Assembly: GCF_900156335.1 (NCBI RefSeq) | Contig: NZ_FTMZ01000001.1 | Location: 1 to 64,000, forward strand | Length of the DNA: 64,000 bases | Direction of reading: 5' to 3' | DNA from: Sphaerotilus natans | GTDB taxonomy: Bacteria; Pseudomonadota; Gammaproteobacteria; Burkholderiales; Burkholderiaceae_C | Part shown: piece by piece, positions 60,724 through 64,000 of the stretch | Position numbering within the stretch: position 1 is the stretch's first letter | Layout: each line of letters opens with the position of its first letter | The notes under the pieces: model-generated | Told to the model about the DNA's origin: nothing | The model's input: the letters and a program-made list of their open reading frames with translations, nothing else | Databases searched by the model: none | Made by a program: the position numbers and the translations under genes

Positions 60724-62366
60724 CTTCGACGACGCCCCTGACGACGCCCCCGGCGACGCCGCCCGACCGTGGGGTCTGCACCCAGTTGCCCGAGGCCTGC
60801 GGCCTGGCCGCCCGCCGCCAGCTGCAGCCGCTGACGGATGGCGCGGGCCGCTGCAGCGAATGCGGCTCTGCGCTGATGCTGCCGGCCGCGCCCGCGGCGG
60901 CAGCGCCCCCGGGGGCACGGCGCTGGCTGCTGCCGGTGCTGGCCCTGCTGCTGGTGCTGGCCGCGCTGGTCGGCTGGCTGCTGCAGCGCGGCACGAGCAG
61001 CCGTGTGGCGCCGGCCGAGCCCTCGCCGCCCTTGGCCGCGGCCGGGGCGTCGGCACCGCTGCTGCGCCTGCACGGCTCCAACACGGTCGGCGCCGCGCTG
61101 GCGCCGGCGCTGGTCAAGGCCTTCCTGGCCCGCGAGGGCTACACCGAGCTGTCCGCCACCCCGACCGCGCCGGAGGAACTGCGCATCGAGGCGCGCCGTC
61201 CGTCCGACGGCGCGCGGCTGGCGGTCGCGCTGGCCTCGCATGGCACCTCGACCGCCTTTGCCTCGCTGGCGGCGGGCCAGGCCGAGCTGGGCATGGCCTC
61301 GCGGCCGATCCAGGCCAAGGAGCGCGAGGCCACGAAGGCGCTCGGCGATCTGTCGGCCGAGGGCAGCGAATACATCGTCGCGCTCGACGGCGTGGCGGTG
61401 ATCGTGCACCCGAGCAATCCGCTCAAGCAGCTGACGCTGGCGCAGCTGCGTGACCTGTTCACCGGCCGCACCGGCGACTGGTCGGCACTGGGGGCGCCGG
61501 CCGGTGCGGTGCGCCTGCATGCCCGCGACGAGAAGTCCGGCACCTGGGACACCTTCCGCGCGCTGGTGCTGGACAAGCAGGCGCTGGCCGCTGGCACCAC
61601 CCGGCACGAGGACAGCCGCGCGCTGGCCGCGGCGGTAGCGGCCGATCCGATGGCGATCGGCTTTGTCGGTCTGCCCTATGCCGAGGCGGCCAAGACGCTG
61701 GCGCTGGCCGACGGTCAGGGCGCGGCGCTGCGCCCGAGCCGCTTCACCGTGGCCACCGAGGACTATGCGCTGGCGCGCCGGCTGTATTTCTATGTCGCCC
61801 GCGATGCGCAGCCGCTGGTACGCCGGCTGGCCGACTTCGCGGTCTCGGACGAGGGCCAGAAGGTGGCGCAGACGGTCGGCTTCATCGGACAGGCGCCCGA
61901 GGCCGATCCCGGTACCGCGGCGGTGCCCACCGATGTGCCGGCCGAATACCGCCGCCTGACCACCGGCGCGCAGCGGCTGGCGGTCAACCTGCGCTTCCGG
62001 CCCGGCTCCGATCAGCTCGACAACAAGGCGCTGCGCGATGTCGGGCGCATCACCCGGCTGCTCGAGCGTGATGGCGCCGGCTCGCGCCAGCTGATGCTGC
62101 TGGGCTTCTCGGACGATCGCGGCGACCGCTGCGCCAACATCGGCCTGTCGCAGCAGCGGGCCCGCGCGGTGGCGGCGGATCTGTCGACCTACGGCGTGCG
62201 CCCGGCGGTGGTGCAGGGCTATGGCCCGGCCGCGGCGGTGGCCTCGAACGACACCGAGGCCGGGCGCGAGCGCAATCGCCGCGTCGAGGTCTGGCTGCTG
62301 GACAAGCCGCCGGCCACGCCGGTGCAGCCCTTCGCCTGCGGCCAGGCCGCGCTCAGTACACGCTGA
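60720..62366 (+). CDS. Membrane-anchored zinc-ribbon/PstS-like/OmpA fusion protein
   Basis: A 548-residue protein with four parts: a short cytoplasmic cysteine cluster (C20, C27, C45, C48; the last pair CSEC) like a zinc ribbon, one TM helix (about 69-88), a periplasmic PstS-type substrate-binding domain (about 112-400: LHGSNTVGAALAPALVKAF, EKSGTWDTFR, GFVGLPYA), and a C-terminal OmpA domain (about 425-530: NLRFRPGSDQLDNKAL, LLGFSDDRGDR-NIGLSQQRARAV, NRRVEVWL) that may bind peptidoglycan. PstS-OmpA fusions are known; the cytoplasmic cysteine cluster is notable. No phosphate transporter genes are near. Its start overlaps the previous gene by four bases. Confidence 0.85.
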   Translation: MTSTTPLTTPPATPPDRGVCTQLPEACGLAARRQLQPLTDGAGRCSECGSALMLPAAPAAAAPPGARRWLLPVLALLLVLAALVGWLLQRGTSSRVAPAEPSPPLAAAGASAPLLRLHGSNTVGAALAPALVKAFLAREGYTELSATPTAPEELRIEARRPSDGARLAVALASHGTSTAFASLAAGQAELGMASRPIQAKEREATKALGDLSAEGSEYIVALDGVAVIVHPSNPLKQLTLAQLRDLFTGRTGDWSALGAPAGAVRLHARDEKSGTWDTFRALVLDKQALAAGTTRHEDSRALAAAVAADPMAIGFVGLPYAEAAKTLALADGQGAALRPSRFTVATEDYALARRLYFYVARDAQPLVRRLADFAVSDEGQKVAQTVGFIGQAPEADPGTAAVPTDVPAEYRRLTTGAQRLAVNLRFRPGSDQLDNKALRDVGRITRLLERDGAGSRQLMLLGFSDDRGDRCANIGLSQQRARAVAADLSTYGVRPAVVQGYGPAAAVASNDTEAGRERNRRVEVWLLDKPPATPVQPFACGQAALSTR

Positions 62367-62799
62367 TGCCGCTCCATCCGCTCAGCCCGGACTGGCCCGC
62401 GTCGTCCCAGGCGCGGGCGCGCAGGCTCAGCACGCTGCCGCCGGTGCCGTAGGGCAGCGAGATGTCGAGCACCCAGGGCGGACGGCGCACGCTGCCGAGG
62501 TGCTGCACCGCCCCGCCCGGGTAGACCATCTCGAAGTCGACCTGGGTGATGGCGTAGTCGTCGCGCGGCGAAGCGCTCAGCCGCACCGTGGTGCCGCCGG
62601 CGCCGCTGGCGGTGCTCAGGCTCATCGAGACGGTGGGCGGCGCGTCGTGGCTGCTGCCGTAGCCCGCCTCGATGCCCACCCCGACCGACACCCCACCGCC
62701 GCAGCCCGACAGGCCGAGCGCGCCGGCCGAGAGCGCGGCCAGCAGCACGAGGCGCGCGGCGCGCGGGAGGGACGGACGGGCGGGGCGGGCGGTGTTCAT
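62353..62799 (-). CDS. Small putative lipoprotein
   Basis: A 148-residue precursor with a lipoprotein signal (lipobox LSGC, Cys33) and a Gly-rich start to the mature part. The rest reads as one beta-sandwich of about 100 residues (PTVSMSLSTASGAGGTTVRLSASPRDDYAITQVDFEM, VLSLRARAWDDAG), similar in style to bacterial Ig-like/Big domains. Function unknown. It converges with the PstS-OmpA gene, overlapping by 14 bases. Confidence 0.8.
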   Translation of the reverse strand: MNTARPARPSLPRAARLVLLAALSAGALGLSGCGGGVSVGVGIEAGYGSSHDAPPTVSMSLSTASGAGGTTVRLSASPRDDYAITQVDFEMVYPGGAVQHLGSVRRPPWVLDISLPYGTGGSVLSLRARAWDDAGQSGLSGWSGISVY

Positions 62800-62888
62800 G
62801 GCGCGCTCAACGGCAGGCCGATCCGCGGCGTTGACGCCGTCGCCCGGACCTTCACCCGGGCTTCATCTGCGCTTCATCTTCGGGACGC

Positions 62889-64000
62889 TCAGTCCGGGTA
62901 GCGCACCATCACATGCGCGCCCGGCGCCGGCATCAGCGCCGCCTCGGGCGCGATCGTGCGTGCCGGCACCTGGCGGCCGCTGCCGTGCGCCAGCAGCCAG
63001 TCATGCCAGGCCGTCCACCACGAGCCCTCATGGCGCGGCGCGGCCTGCTGCCAGTCGTCCGGGCTCATCCACGGATCCTCGGCGCCACAGGCCAGCAGCG
63101 CGTAGTGGCGCCTGGGGTGGCCGGGCTCGCTGACGATGCCGGCGTTGTGGCCGCCGCTGGTCAGCACGAAGGTGAGCGCAGTCTCGGTCAGGCGCAGCAC
63201 CTTGTAGACCGAGCGCCACGGCGAGACATGGTCCTTCTCGGTGCCGACGACGAACATCGGCTGGCGGATGTCCGACAGCGACACCGGCCGGCCCTCGACC
63301 GGATAGCGGTCCTCGGCCAGATCGTTGTGCAGGTAGCAGCGCCGCAGGTACTCGCCGTGCATGCGCGCGGGCATGCGGGTGACGTCGGCGTTCCAGGCCA
63401 TCAGGTCGCTGGGCTGGCTGCGCTGGCCGAGCAGGTATTCCTGCATCCGCGTCGACCAGACCAGATCGCGCGAGTGCAGGAACTGGAAGGAGCCGGCCAT
63501 CTGCCGCCCGCTCAGGAAGCCGCGCTCGGCCATCACCGCCTCGAGCAGCTGCACCTGCGCCTCGTCGATCAGCACGCCCAGCTCGCCGGGTTCGCTGAAG
63601 TCGGTCTCGGCCGCCAGCAGCGAGACCGAGGCCAGCGGCGCCATGCGCTCGGCACCCGCGACCTGACCCGGGCGCGCCAGCGCGGCCGCGCCGATCGACA
63701 GCAGCGTGCCGCCCAGGCAGTAGCCGCAGGCATGCACCGGCTCGCCCGGCACGAGCTCGGCGATGCGCGCCAGGCTGTCGAAGACGCCCAGGCGCAGGTA
63801 GTCGTCCATGCCGAGCTGGGCGTCGCCCGCGTCGGGGTTCTTCCAGCTCAGGATGAAGACGGTGTGGCCCTGCTCGGTCAGCCAGCGCACCATCGAGTTG
63901 TGCGGGCTCAGGTCGAGGATGTAGTACTTCATGATCCACGACGGCACGATCAGCACCGGCTCGGCCTGCACGGTGGCGGTGGTGGGCGCGTACTGGATCA
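62889..64000 (-). CDS. Poly(3-hydroxyalkanoate) synthase PhaC-like, partial
   Basis: The C-terminal 369 residues of a PHA synthase/alpha-beta hydrolase; the start is beyond the right edge. The catalytic triad region is visible: lipase-like box GYCLGGT with the catalytic Cys (the nucleophile of PHA synthases), GTEKDHVSPW with the Asp, and GGHNAGI with the His. The segment EPVLIVPSWIMKYYILDLSPHNSMV matches the family. It polymerises hydroxyacyl-CoA into storage granules. No phaA/phaB genes are in the window. The next gene on the same strand is 89 bases downstream. Confidence 0.9.
   Translation of the reverse strand, partial: IQYAPTTATVQAEPVLIVPSWIMKYYILDLSPHNSMVRWLTEQGHTVFILSWKNPDAGDAQLGMDDYLRLGVFDSLARIAELVPGEPVHACGYCLGGTLLSIGAAALARPGQVAGAERMAPLASVSLLAAETDFSEPGELGVLIDEAQVQLLEAVMAERGFLSGRQMAGSFQFLHSRDLVWSTRMQEYLLGQRSQPSDLMAWNADVTRMPARMHGEYLRRCYLHNDLAEDRYPVEGRPVSLSDIRQPMFVVGTEKDHVSPWRSVYKVLRLTETALTFVLTSGGHNAGIVSEPGHPRRHYALLACGAEDPWMSPDDWQQAAPRHEGSWWTAWHDWLLAHGSGRQVPARTIAPEAALMPAPGAHVMVRYPD

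Noticed and set aside
58361-61117. Minus-strand frames of about 900 codons opposite the 749-residue gene
   Set aside because: Very Pro/Arg/Ala-rich translation without domains; the plus-strand gene is coupled to a recognisable PstS-OmpA gene.

Overview
The window is high-GC DNA from a betaproteobacterium of the order Burkholderiales. The evidence is the content and order of the housekeeping genes (lolB-ispE-tRNA-prs-rplY-pth, ftsY/rsmD/coaD/ferredoxin, nadK-recN diverging from hrcA, pilB-pilC) and an XrtA/PEP-CTERM-type exopolysaccharide locus. A Leptothrix/Sphaerotilus/Rubrivivax-like lineage is plausible, but that is inference. Almost all DNA is coding; long antisense open frames are GC artefacts.

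Layout. 1-1436: N-terminus of a giant LapA-like surface adhesin with 126-residue repeats, running off the left edge. 1532-7788: glycerophosphodiester phosphodiesterase, a 1307-residue flavin/Fe-S dehydrogenase, a DUF971 protein and ubiE. 8139-17235: exopolysaccharide block (sugar-phosphate transferase, export lipoprotein, chain-length regulator, tyrosine kinase, outer-membrane barrel, and an ATPase fused to a degenerate WecB-like epimerase domain). 17258-26816: ftsY, rsmD, coaD, ferredoxin, pth, rplY, prs, tRNA-Gln, ispE, lolB, a TPR lipoprotein-pathway neighbour, and mutM. 26952-35545: dynamin-like GTPase, mutY, Lon-N-domain protein, rapZ, recN, nadK, hrcA. 35630-42369: a CAU tRNA, periplasmic asparaginase, pilC, pilB, htpG. 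42480-50818: MerR regulator with a VIT/vWA protein, SrkA kinase, DUF2726, GNAT, and the DUF1800/DUF1501 pair. 50792-58009: AAA ATPase plus TOPRIM-like DUF3226 pair (possible defence), ssb, CLC transporter, recQ, ATP-grasp ligase. 58474-62366: a translationally coupled pair made of an unrecognised 749-residue protein and a zinc-ribbon/TM/PstS-like/OmpA protein. The window ends with a small lipoprotein and the C-terminal part of a PHA synthase.

The adhesin, the exopolysaccharide locus and the pilus motor genes together suggest surface attachment or biofilm life. The most unusual items are the ATPase-epimerase fusion, the coupled pair at 58474-62366, the AAA-DUF3226 pair, and ispE, whose 3' third has foreign base composition next to tRNA-Gln.
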